A DNA stretch of 14,502 nt from Coriobacteriales bacterium (GCA_031268525.1 JAIRXA010000187.1:1-14502); one strand, 5' to 3'. Numbered from the stretch's first letter, positions 7,061 to 14,356 are shown. The notes: generated by a model not told the origin, from the sequence alone. Numbers and translations are program-made.

Positions 7061-7942
7061 ATGATCGATGAAACTGTCCATCAACTGAGTCAGGACCTGG
7101 CGGTCGTCGACCCCAGCGAAGACAACTACGATCCACTGGCAGATATCAGCCCCGAAGAACAGGGGCTCGATGACTCGCTTGAAGCTATCGGCTATATCGG
7201 CAACCCCGGCAAACTTGCTTCGAAATCTGAGGTGCCCCCTGCTCTCGAGAAAAGCCCTCGCGAAAAGATTGACGCCCTGTTTTCGAATATGCTTCCCTTT
7301 AAGCGCTATCTTTTGAGCATTATGGAGTTCTGCAGAGAGCCGCGGGATTTTGTTCAACTCGATGACTTTGTATCCGAGTTGCAGGCCAAGCGCCGCACGA
7401 TCTACAGCACGGTGGAGTTCTGCCTGATGCTTGAAGATGTCGGAGCCCTCTCGGAAATAACGGAGGATGGTGCTCCTTATGATGAAACCCGGGCGGAACC
7501 TGTAGAAGTGGAGCGGGACGGACAGGTCTTCCTGGAGCCAGGCGACCCGCCTCCCCTCTTCTGGCAGATCACAGAAGCCGGATCACAGGTTCTTAAAGAG
7601 GATGATCCCCTTAAGGCTTTGCAGAAGATTTTTGAGGATGAAGCACCCTATAAGAGCGTATTTTTGCAGATATTGGAGCTTTGTGGCCAGAACGGCGGTG
7701 TCTCCATCAACGAAATCAAAGAAAAGGCCAATACAAACCCGGTGCTGGAACGCCCGCGAAAAACCGTTCAGTTCTTTTTGGACTATCTTGATCGAAACAA
7801 CGCGGTGATCTGGGACGACAACTGGAAGATCAGTTCGGTGGGAAAGCAGGCCCTTGAGCTCCTGCGGACGGAAGTGGAAGCGGAGGCAGAGGCGGAGACA
7901 CCGGTGCACCCGAAAGCGCAGGCGGAAGGAGAGACGCGATGA
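7061..7942 (+). CDS. Protein with a duplicated winged-helix-like module, function unknown
   Basis: The 293-residue product is acidic and soluble, with no signal peptide or membrane segment. Two related modules are visible. The first (about 67-178) contains DALFSNMLPFKRYLLSIMEF and ends FWQITEAGSQVL. The second (about 184-268) contains QKIFEDEAPYKSVFLQILEL and ends NWKISSVGKQALEL. Each has a helix, a turn, a predicted recognition-like helix (RRTIYSTVEFCLMLEDVGAL; RPRKTVQFFLDYLDRNNAV) and a short wing-like end, reminiscent of winged-helix folds. An Asp/Glu-rich N-terminal tail precedes them and a Glu/Ala tail follows. ATG at 7061 is chosen for GGAAGG seven bases upstream; GTG at 6998 lies in the hairpin. 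It overlaps the chaperone gene (ATGA), suggesting a maturation or regulatory role for the same enzyme. No specific family is recognised. Confidence 0.8.
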   Translation: MIDETVHQLSQDLAVVDPSEDNYDPLADISPEEQGLDDSLEAIGYIGNPGKLASKSEVPPALEKSPREKIDALFSNMLPFKRYLLSIMEFCREPRDFVQLDDFVSELQAKRRTIYSTVEFCLMLEDVGALSEITEDGAPYDETRAEPVEVERDGQVFLEPGDPPPLFWQITEAGSQVLKEDDPLKALQKIFEDEAPYKSVFLQILELCGQNGGVSINEIKEKANTNPVLERPRKTVQFFLDYLDRNNAVIWDDNWKISSVGKQALELLRTEVEAEAEAETPVHPKAQAEGETR

Positions 7943-8619
7943 ATGCCTTATCCGATGAATTACGCGTAGAGCTTTCCGGCCTTTGCGAAAACCGGGCAGC
8001 TGTCTATGGCCTGTTGAGCCGCCTGTATTGCAGAGAAGCTGACGAGATCTTGCTTTGCGATCTGAGGAACACTTCCTTTCCTGCCAAGACGGGCAATGAC
8101 AAGGTCGATGCCGGATACCGTAAGCTTGCGACCTATTTAAGCGGCAACCCGGAAAACGCCTTAACGGAACTGGCGGTCGATTATGTCAACGTCTTTTTCG
8201 GAAACGGCAACCTCACCTACTCGGCAGCCTATCCTTTCGAAAGCGTCTACACGTCTGAAAAGCGCTTGATGATGCAAGAGGCACGAGACGAGGTTTTGGA
8301 GGCCTACCGAAACGCCCATATGGAAATCGACAGAAGCTGGAAGGATCCGGCAGACCATGTTGCCCTGGAACTGCTCTACATGCAAAAGCAGAGCGAGCGT
8401 GCCAGGGATGCATTGGATAATGAAGAGTTCGAAGAAGCACTTGAGATCTTTGCCCGGCAACGTGACTTTTTTGTGAATCATCTGGCGGCTTGGACGCCTA
8501 TGATGACCACTGATATGAAGCGCATTGCCAAGACAGAATTCTATCAGGGACTGGCGTATCTCACCGAGGGATTTTTGCAGACAGACCGGGGTTTTCTGGC
8601 ATCTGTCATCAGCCAATGA
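7939..8619 (+). CDS. TorD/DmsD-family molybdoenzyme chaperone
   Basis: This 226-residue, all-helical cytoplasmic protein carries the TorD-family signatures: DYVNVFFG at 81-88, AYPFESVY at 97-104, and DPADHVALELLYM at 136-148, where the Asp-His pair is the family hallmark. Members bind the Tat signal and apo-form of a specific molybdoenzyme, delay export and help cofactor insertion. The client is very likely the catalytic subunit encoded at 2294, and possibly also the NapG-like protein at 8632. The ATG overlaps the preceding TGA, and GGAGA lies upstream. The next gene begins 12 bp later. Confidence 0.92.
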   Translation: MNALSDELRVELSGLCENRAAVYGLLSRLYCREADEILLCDLRNTSFPAKTGNDKVDAGYRKLATYLSGNPENALTELAVDYVNVFFGNGNLTYSAAYPFESVYTSEKRLMMQEARDEVLEAYRNAHMEIDRSWKDPADHVALELLYMQKQSERARDALDNEEFEEALEIFARQRDFFVNHLAAWTPMMTTDMKRIAKTEFYQGLAYLTEGFLQTDRGFLASVISQ

Positions 8620-8631
8620 AAGGTCTCTACC

Positions 8632-9387
8632 ATGAAAGAAAACGAATTGCCCGATAAAGAAAAAGAGCCTGAGATCGATCAAGGTATGGATACAAGCGGG
8701 GGCGATTCTGCGATATCTTCAAAGAATCAAAGCGTTGAGGGAATCACGCGACGCTCATTGGTCACAGGTGTTGGCGGGACGGTGGCATTGTGCGCGCTCG
8801 GAGGGGTTCGTTTTGCTGGGACCACTCCTCTTGTCCGCCCACCTGGAGGGCAGGATTTTGAGCGCCTGACGGCAGCGTGCATACGCTGCGAGAAATGTGT
8901 CGAAGTGTGTCCTCGCCATGTGGTCAAACCCGCTCATATCGAGCATGGTATCCTCGGAATGCGTACCCCCACTCTCAATTTCGACAGAGACTGGTGCAAC
9001 TGGTGCGAAGAAGAGAACAACGGCCATCCCCTGTGCGTAGAAGTCTGCCCGACTGAGGCCCTGAGCCTGCCGGAAGGAGCCGAACAGGAGACGACGATAC
9101 TGGGCATTGCCGAGCTGGATTCCAGCGTGTGCCTGGCCTACCTGGACCTGAGCTGCCGCTTTTGCTACGACGCCTGCCCTTTTGAGGCCATACATCTCGA
9201 CGAGAACCACAGGCCTTCGATCATCACCGAAAAATGCAATGGATGTGGCGCCTGTGAAGCGGTCTGCGTAGTCTTTGAAAATGCTTCGATTTCTGCCGAT
9301 GCAAAAGAACGGGCCGTGATGATCCGGGCGCTCGATGAAGATGGCAAAATTGTCAACGGACTGCCGGGAGGAGGCATGACTTCATGA
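8632..9387 (+). CDS. NapG-like Tat-exported ferredoxin
   Basis: This 251-residue protein has a twin-arginine signal, TRRSLVTG at about 39-46, after an unusually long polar N-region of some 38 residues. Four [4Fe-4S] sets follow: C83/86/89/93, C122/125/135/139, C167/175/178/182 and C202/205/208/212. This matches NapG/MauM-type ferredoxins, which with NapH move electrons from quinol to exported reductases. The next gene encodes a NapH-like protein and overlaps by 4 bp (ATGA), as in many napGH pairs. No NapA or NapB is present here, so the pair presumably serves the molybdoenzyme of this operon. The ribosome binding site is AAAGG. Confidence 0.9.
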   Translation: MKENELPDKEKEPEIDQGMDTSGGDSAISSKNQSVEGITRRSLVTGVGGTVALCALGGVRFAGTTPLVRPPGGQDFERLTAACIRCEKCVEVCPRHVVKPAHIEHGILGMRTPTLNFDRDWCNWCEEENNGHPLCVEVCPTEALSLPEGAEQETTILGIAELDSSVCLAYLDLSCRFCYDACPFEAIHLDENHRPSIITEKCNGCGACEAVCVVFENASISADAKERAVMIRALDEDGKIVNGLPGGGMTS

Positions 9388-10463
9388 AGAAGCTGAACAT
9401 ACTGCAAATCATTATCCCTGTGGCAATTGCCCTCCTGTTCACCGGTGCTTATATTGCTCACCTCGACTTTGGCATGTTGAGTTCTTTTGGCTGGTCGACC
9501 ATTTCGATGATCTGTCCGCTGGGCGCCTTGATGGCTCTGTTGGCTGCCAAGATGTTGGTTCCGCGTGCTGTTATCGCATTGGTGGTCGCCATAGTTCTGA
9601 TGGTCATTTTTGGCCGAGCATTTTGCGCCTGGGTCTGCCCCGTACCGGTGATGCAAAAGTTCAGAGACCTGGTTGCACGCATAACAAAAGAAGGGATAAC
9701 GTCTGGCAGCTCCTCGAAGAAGGCTTTGAACGACAGCACGGACGTGACGGACGCAGTGGATGCAAGTGCGGATGTGGCTGTGGCTGCGGATGTGGCTGTA
9801 GATGCGGATGTAGATGCGGATGTGGCCAGCGATAAAGTAGTGGCAGTGCAGGAGACCGTCGACGAGACATTGGCAGTTAAAGGCGCTGGAGAATTGCAAG
9901 CAGGCGCGTACTCGTCCTGCGCCAAAAAGCGCGGCGCCGCAATCGACTCCCGCCACATCATACTCGGTGGCTCGGTGCTGACCGCGCTGGTATTCGGCTT
10001 TCCAGTGTTCTGCCTGATCTGCCCCATAGGTCTGACCTTTGCTTCTATTTTTTTGGTAGTGAATCTGTTCGGCAGCGGCGACGTAACATGGACCGTCGTT
10101 GTTGTGCCCCTTCTGCTTGTGGTTGAAATCGTATTCTTCAGAAAATGGTGTAGCAGGTTCTGCCCGCTTTCTGCTTTCATGTCTCTGTCGGGAAAACTGG
10201 GACGATTCTTCCGTCCCAAGATAAACGACACGACCTGCCGGGAAACCACAACCGGTGAAGCCTGTGGTATTTGCGGCAATGTCTGCCCGGTGATGATAGA
10301 TCCTCGTCATCCGGACGTCTCGCCTGCTGCCATCAGTGAGTGCACCAGGTGCCTGGCCTGCGCGAAGAGTTGCCCCACACAATCTATCAAGATTCCGATT
10401 TGGTCTTCGAAGGATGAGTTGTTGCAAAAAACTACCCCCCTCCCCCCAGAAGACAAACAATAA
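9384..10463 (+). CDS. NapH-like membrane ferredoxin with a repeat-encoded loop insert
   Basis: This 359-residue protein has the NapH plan. Membrane segments lie near 7-27, 38-58, 62-79, 191-224 and 235-253. The paired cysteine motifs are C81-AWV-C85-P and C256-SRF-C260-P, plus C44-P and C210-LI-C213-P. Two C-terminal [4Fe-4S] sets are C285/294/297/301 and C320/323/326/330. It should work with the NapG-like protein to take electrons from menaquinol. Between the first CxxxCP and the next membrane segment lies an insert of about 70 residues; its centre (about 116-150) is almost only Asp, Ala and Val and is encoded by short tandem DNA repeats. That segment is absent from ordinary NapH and is likely a flexible loop. 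It overlaps the preceding gene by 4 bp. Confidence 0.9.
   Translation: MKKLNILQIIIPVAIALLFTGAYIAHLDFGMLSSFGWSTISMICPLGALMALLAAKMLVPRAVIALVVAIVLMVIFGRAFCAWVCPVPVMQKFRDLVARITKEGITSGSSSKKALNDSTDVTDAVDASADVAVAADVAVDADVDADVASDKVVAVQETVDETLAVKGAGELQAGAYSSCAKKRGAAIDSRHIILGGSVLTALVFGFPVFCLICPIGLTFASIFLVVNLFGSGDVTWTVVVVPLLLVVEIVFFRKWCSRFCPLSAFMSLSGKLGRFFRPKINDTTCRETTTGEACGICGNVCPVMIDPRHPDVSPAAISECTRCLACAKSCPTQSIKIPIWSSKDELLQKTTPLPPEDKQ
9767..9826. repeat. In-frame tandem repeat inside the NapH-like gene
   Basis: Four units all begin tgcggatgt: two of 18 bp (tgcggatgtggctgtggc at 9767-9784; tgcggatgtggctgtaga at 9785-9802) and two of 12 bp (9803-9814 and 9815-9826). All lengths are multiples of three, so gain or loss of units keeps the frame. 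The repeat encodes runs of Ala-Asp-Val. Confidence 0.85.
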
Positions 10464-10515
10464 ACGTACTGACAACGTGAACGCAATAAATGACGGTTGA
10501 GGAAGAAAAGGGAAA

Positions 10516-12429
10516 ATGACCGAATACGCCAACACAGGAGAAGTCGGACTCGCAGAGGCTGGGGCCTCGGAAGCCAGGCTCACGGATTTGGAGAACTACT
10601 TAACCCTCGATCCCGCATTCTGCCAGGTAAAACAAGCTGTTCGCATTCTCGGTAGCGACAACAACAGCAAAGTTTCAGCTTTGATCGAACAGATAGTGGC
10701 ATTACTGGACGCGGGTGTCGAGCCTGCCGACATCCGCGTGATCTGCGCTTCATCGACAGCATGCCTTGACTTCGCAAAACGTCTGCGAGAGCAGTTTGGT
10801 GACGAACAATCCGGTGTACCAGATGAGATAGAAATCACCACAACACGCGATCTGGCTTTTCGAGTGCTGTCCACTGCCGAAGCACAGCTTATCATCGACC
10901 GCAGGTTTTGCAGCGGAAGAGCACGGCTTCTCTCGGCTTTTGAGATGGACTTCATATTGGAAGACCTCAAAACGCTCGGCAATCGTCCCAGCCGCCTGCG
11001 CGAACTGCTGAAATTCCTTATCCGTGGCTTAACGGAACTTGCAGATGAGGGCGACGCCTGGCTCATCTCTAAAGAGGAACAGGAGACTCTCGCCTTCCTG
11101 CGCTCAGAATTGAAATTCCTACAGGGAGTGATTGAGCCCGAATTGTCAAACCTCACGAGCAAAGTACTACGCGCATGTGATACTACCAGAGAGCGTTATG
11201 TGAAACCCCACATCTTTGTCAACGACTATCAAAACCTCTCTCGAGCATCACAGCTGTTGTGCCATCTACTGGCTACCAACTCGATTACTGTTCTGGCTGA
11301 CCCCTCGGTATGTGTCGAGGTATACGATAGCTATCCGTATGCAGAAGGCATTGAGGAGTTTCTTCGCATCAATCCAGACGCCAAGACGCAGGTTCTTGAG
11401 AAGAAGAGGCCGCCTTTTGTCACCGAAACCATGGACTGGGAGCTTCCCGAAGACGAGCTGGCCGGAGTGCCCAGCCTGATCGACGAGCAGATTGCTGCCG
11501 GTGTGGCTCCCGAAAGCATTGCCGTGCTGTGTTTTCATCCGCAGTGGTTCAATAAGATCCTGTGTGGGCTGAAAGCGCGAAGCCTGCCTGTCCGCGGGCT
11601 CTACCAGCCTCTGACTCTGAAGGGCGATGTCCGCCATCTTATACGCTCTCTACCGTTGCGCATCGTCACTGCCTTGCGCTTGCTGACTGAACCACATGAC
11701 TCGATGGCCTGGCGTTGCTGGATCGGCTTTGGTGACCACCTGACATTGAGCAACGTTTTTGTCAAAGCGCGAATAGAGGCTGAGGCCGACAACCCAGATG
11801 CAGTATTTGCCGACATCGTGACGCAGGGGACACGCGGAAAGGACTGGAAACAAAACACAGATTTCATCGAAGGCTGTAGGGATAAGACAGGCGGGGAGCT
11901 TCTTGAGTATTTGGCTCAAGAGTTATCTGTCTCAAACGAGGCAAGAGTTCCGCCTGTTCTCGCACCTTTGTTGAGTCTGGGCAAAACCGCCACTGCTGCC
12001 GACATGCTTGTCCTGCTCGAACAGAAGCAATTCTTCCCACAGTTTCCCACAACAAAAGGCGTTACGATTGCTTCGCTTGAAGCACTTGCGAGTCTGAGTT
12101 TTGACAGGATCATCGCCGCCGGCTTTGTCAATGGGTTCTTCCCGCTTCGGAGCTATTTCGATTTGGTTGAAGCCACGATCAGTAAGCAGAAGAACATAGA
12201 GGAAAGAGAGAACCGACGCCTGAACCTTCTCGTATCGGCAGTATCAGACAGGCTGGTGCTGAGCTACTTTAATAGGACCGAGCAGGAGACCGCAGAACGC
12301 CTGCGGCTGAAATCTGACAGAATCGTGCTCGACGAAGACCTCAAACGCATAAGTCAGGTAACTCTCAGCGTATACGCGAAAGAGTTATTGCAGGCGAGCA
12401 TTGCGGGCGAACCATATCAGGGCTCGTAG
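10516..12429 (+). CDS. UvrD/Rep-like protein with degenerate ATPase motifs
   Basis: The 637-residue product follows the domain order of superfamily 1 UvrD-like helicases, but the catalytic motifs look lost. The Walker A position reads GSDNNSKVS (about 46-54), where GxGSGKT is expected. Motif Ia-like IRVICASSTACLDFAKRL (73-90) is recognisable. The Walker B/DExx position reads FVNDYQNLSRASQLL (about 234-248), with Asn-Asp for Asp-Glu. The motif III-like part is LADPSVCVEVY. Near 511-545 VTIASLEALASLSFDRIIAAG resembles motif V without its KGLE core, and about 562-585 resembles motif VI without a clear TRAR. A nuclease domain is not evident. AddB/RexB is a known precedent for an inactive UvrD-like subunit, but no AddA is next to this gene. 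It starts 52 bp after the NapH-like gene with a GGAAGAAAAGGG site, so it may belong to the operon. Confidence 0.7.
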   Translation: MTEYANTGEVGLAEAGASEARLTDLENYLTLDPAFCQVKQAVRILGSDNNSKVSALIEQIVALLDAGVEPADIRVICASSTACLDFAKRLREQFGDEQSGVPDEIEITTTRDLAFRVLSTAEAQLIIDRRFCSGRARLLSAFEMDFILEDLKTLGNRPSRLRELLKFLIRGLTELADEGDAWLISKEEQETLAFLRSELKFLQGVIEPELSNLTSKVLRACDTTRERYVKPHIFVNDYQNLSRASQLLCHLLATNSITVLADPSVCVEVYDSYPYAEGIEEFLRINPDAKTQVLEKKRPPFVTETMDWELPEDELAGVPSLIDEQIAAGVAPESIAVLCFHPQWFNKILCGLKARSLPVRGLYQPLTLKGDVRHLIRSLPLRIVTALRLLTEPHDSMAWRCWIGFGDHLTLSNVFVKARIEAEADNPDAVFADIVTQGTRGKDWKQNTDFIEGCRDKTGGELLEYLAQELSVSNEARVPPVLAPLLSLGKTATAADMLVLLEQKQFFPQFPTTKGVTIASLEALASLSFDRIIAAGFVNGFFPLRSYFDLVEATISKQKNIEERENRRLNLLVSAVSDRLVLSYFNRTEQETAERLRLKSDRIVLDEDLKRISQVTLSVYAKELLQASIAGEPYQGS

Positions 12430-12440
12430 ACGGTTTGTAG

Positions 12441-12489
12441 ACGAGATGGTAAAGGCTTCCTCGGTCGCATGAGTCCAGATTCATCTCGT
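12441..12489. repeat. 8-bp inverted repeat between convergent genes
   Basis: acgagatg at 12441-12448 and catctcgt at 12482-12489 are perfectly complementary across a 33-bp spacer. The pair lies between the convergent pseudo-helicase and thymidylate synthase-like genes. It might aid termination, but the long loop and the absence of a T-run make this weak. Confidence 0.25.
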
Positions 12490-12520
12490 GGACATAATTA
12501 AATGAGGTACTACGGCGGGA

Positions 12521-13318
12521 TTATTCGAGGCCATATGCAGCACGAACGCGCGCAAATCCGGCGGCGATCTCCGCGTCGTACTCCTCCATCATGTCCTTGA
12601 ACAGGTCTTCATAGTCGTAGCACAGCTCCTCATGGGGGCGCGCCCTGATCTGCTCCACATAGCCCTCGAATAGTCCGAAGCTCTTGCCGTAGACATGCAT
12701 CGAGTTGGAGGTGTGCGAGTAGGTGCCAACGCCGACGCCGAGCTTGGCGGCCAGACGTTCCTGTAGACGGATGAAGGCCCAGGCGTTCATGAAGAATGCC
12801 TGAGCGAAATCGTTACTGCGAAACATCACACAGCAATCGAGTTTGCCATCGCGGATAAAGAACTGCAGGTTCTGGAGACAGGCGGGGTTTTGCAGGCGGT
12901 GGTCAGTGTCATTGTCGCGAATACCGATGATCGCGCGGCGACTGGAGGCCGAGCGCCGCAGATCGTCGAGTACGAACCGTACCTGATCGAAGGGATGATG
13001 CATCCGCCAGCTGTAGGTATAGTCCTCCAGCGGCGTGCCGTCCTCTTTGGTGACATCGACCGCGAAGTCCATGATACCGTCGAGCACCTCAAGCTCATAT
13101 TGCCTGAGCTCCCTGGGGCCACAGATGGTCAGCTTGCTCATGCGCGGCTCAGCGGTCGGCTCTTCGATATGCAGCGTCATGCGGCATTCACGCTGCTGCT
13201 CGCCCATCATGGCGGCCCAATCCTCACAGTCAGCCAGCTGGCCGTCGGTGAACATGCGCAGAATGGCCGCATGGTAGACCTCGGGCAGCGTACGTCCCTC
13301 GACGAAAACATCCTTCAT
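12521..13318 (-). CDS. Thymidylate synthase family protein
   Basis: This 265-residue protein has the thymidylate synthase/dCMP hydroxymethylase fold signatures, in register with E. coli ThyA (264 aa). The catalytic Cys is at 147 in NPACLQ (ThyA C146). SSRRAI at 125-130 supplies the phosphate-binding arginines. RSND at 167-170 matches R166/S167/D169. Asn178 matches N177, the residue that selects dUMP over dCMP. HVY at 208-210 matches H207/Y209. The family's usual PPCH and LGLPFN strings are replaced by NPACLQ and AQAFFMN, so it is a divergent member. It probably methylates or hydroxymethylates a pyrimidine nucleotide; true dTMP synthesis is likely but not certain. ATG at 13318 has GGAGG five bases upstream; a TTG at 13366 is rejected. 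Confidence 0.82.
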   Translation of the reverse strand: MKDVFVEGRTLPEVYHAAILRMFTDGQLADCEDWAAMMGEQQRECRMTLHIEEPTAEPRMSKLTICGPRELRQYELEVLDGIMDFAVDVTKEDGTPLEDYTYSWRMHHPFDQVRFVLDDLRRSASSRRAIIGIRDNDTDHRLQNPACLQNLQFFIRDGKLDCCVMFRSNDFAQAFFMNAWAFIRLQERLAAKLGVGVGTYSHTSNSMHVYGKSFGLFEGYVEQIRARPHEELCYDYEDLFKDMMEEYDAEIAAGFARVRAAYGLE

Positions 13319-13443
13319 GCAATCCTCCGTTAAATTCTCCGTCATTTTGCACAATCGCCATTGCAAACGCGGCGCTCACTACTCACGATAAGGTTCGCCA
13401 ACGAGCTCCGTACATCAACCCATCAATCGGCAAAGCCCTTATC

Positions 13444-13470
13444 CGTGCTTTCCGTACTTTCCGTACTTTC
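13444..13470. repeat. Three tandem 9-bp iterons
   Basis: The units are cgtgctttc (13444-13452), cgtactttc (13453-13461) and cgtactttc (13462-13470). Two are identical and one has a single change. They sit 126-152 bp upstream of the thymidylate synthase-like start codon and could be regulator-binding iterons or a small slippage product. Confidence 0.65.
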
Positions 13471-13474
13471 ACTC

Positions 13475-13504
13475 TACCCTTTTCTTGCGGAGAGTAAAAG
13501 GGTA
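13475..13504. repeat. 9-bp perfect inverted repeat
   Basis: taccctttt (13475-13483) and aaaagggta (13496-13504) flank a 12-bp centre that includes gcggagag. It lies next to the 9-bp iterons. On neither strand is there a T-run after the stem, so it resembles a protein-binding site or mRNA hairpin more than a terminator. Confidence 0.45.
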
Positions 13505-13631
13505 AACGACATGCGGTTTGTAGGCGGCGCCTTCCCAGCACACTCTCTCGTCGCACGTTCATTTTCCCGTCACAGGTTTCGTCTGTCACTTACCTGAGAC
13601 GGGGCAATAAGGGTAGTGTGCCCAACCACGT

Positions 13632-14010
13632 CTACCTGATGGTGGCTAAAGCGATTTCTTTTGCTCTGGCGCCGATCTTCTCGGCGTAACCAAGAGCCTT
13701 CTTTGCCACAGCATCATCTGTTTCAAGCTGGTTAGGATAGCGGCTGACAACCGCAAACGGGTTGAGGAACATCATCAAGCTCCTCTGTATACTTTGAGAC
13801 CTCTTTGAGGACATCTTCCAAAGCATGAGTCTTTACTGGAAACTCGCCGTGTGCAACAAGAATGCTCTTCAGGCTTTTCTCGACTGCCTGCTGGGCATGA
13901 AAACACGCATTCTCATTCAAGGGCGGACGATGCCTTATGAGAATTCTGGCACTCTCCAGATCATCAGCAGCCATGTCAAGCCACGACCTGACGACCTCAC
14001 TATTTTGCAT
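13632..14010 (-). pseudogene. HEPN-domain toxin, HepT type, broken by a frameshift
   Basis: Two overlapping reading frames together make one HEPN-domain protein of about 125 residues, the normal family size. The first frame (from ATG at 14010, with GGAAGG upstream) gives helical sequence including NENACFHAQQAVEKSLKSIL and ends out of frame at 13732. The second frame, open from 13826 to the TAG at 13632, continues with FLNPFAVVSRYPN and AKKALGYAEKI, the expected C-terminal half with the RYP motif. The break lies near 13765-13785, around a gatgatg string, and corresponds to one extra base or two missing bases. HEPN toxins of this type are RNases. The start overlaps the MNT gene by 11 bp. It is probably inactive unless the shift is a sequencing error. 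Confidence 0.82.
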
Positions 14011-14356
14011 AGATAAGCCTTCCGCTGTTGAAAACCTCGCGCTCTATGGTGGTCACTTGGGCAAGCTCGTCGAAGCGCGAACTCTTGTTGGCCAAAACAT
14101 CGGTCGGCACGTGCTTTTTTCCAAACAGCGCGTAACTGATGTCCTGCATCGCCTCAAGGGGTTTCTTCTCATAGGCGTCGTCGAGCACAACATAAAAATC
14201 AAGGTCGGAGCCGCGCTCGGAGGAAAATTCGCCTGTAACATATGAGCCAAAAAGATAGATTCGCTCAGTAGGTACCGTCTCGACAATCGCACGGCGTATT
14301 ATGGCTATCTGCTCTTCGATATTTGAGTATGCCTTGCTTTTTATCGTTGCAGACAT
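14000..14356 (-). CDS. MNT-domain nucleotidyltransferase antitoxin (MntA type)
   Basis: This 118-residue minimal nucleotidyltransferase has the motif LFGSYVTGEFSSERGSDLDF, that is Gly-Ser followed by the metal-binding Asp-x-Asp, and a later acidic position in VPTDVLA. In MNT/HEPN modules this protein neutralises the HEPN RNase, for MntA by adding AMP units to it. The toxin gene follows directly with an 11-bp overlap. ATG at 14356 is chosen because GAGGTGA lies upstream and the domain begins soon after; an in-frame GTG at 14446 would add 30 residues of no recognisable family. It appears intact although its toxin partner is frameshifted. Confidence 0.88.
   Translation of the reverse strand: MSATIKSKAYSNIEEQIAIIRRAIVETVPTERIYLFGSYVTGEFSSERGSDLDFYVVLDDAYEKKPLEAMQDISYALFGKKHVPTDVLANKSSRFDELAQVTTIEREVFNSGRLIYAK

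Larger units (their letters stand above)
13319..13631. other. Intergenic gap with iterons and hairpins, no gene seen
   Basis: This gap of 313 bp lies upstream of the thymidylate synthase-like gene and downstream of the HEPN gene, both minus strand. It holds three 9-bp iterons, a 9-bp inverted repeat and a weaker GGGCA-N12-TGCCC dyad at 13602-13623. No convincing sigma-70 promoter or coding frame was found. It should contain the promoter of the thymidylate synthase-like gene. Confidence 0.5.

Noticed and set aside
10490..10519. Nine-codon ORF whose stop overlaps the pseudo-helicase ATG
   Set aside because: It has no convincing ribosome binding site of its own, and its codons are just the purine-rich Shine-Dalgarno region of the next gene.
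9165..10583. Long minus-strand open frame of 472 codons antisense to the NapG/NapH-like genes
   Set aside because: It is open mainly because of the codon pattern and low-complexity repeat of the sense genes. Its translation is rich in His, Arg and Gln with no recognisable domain, and the sense genes are clearly real.
13475..13504. Inverted repeat as an intrinsic terminator of the toxin-antitoxin operon
   Set aside because: No T-run follows the stem on either strand and it lies about 130 bp beyond the HEPN stop codon.
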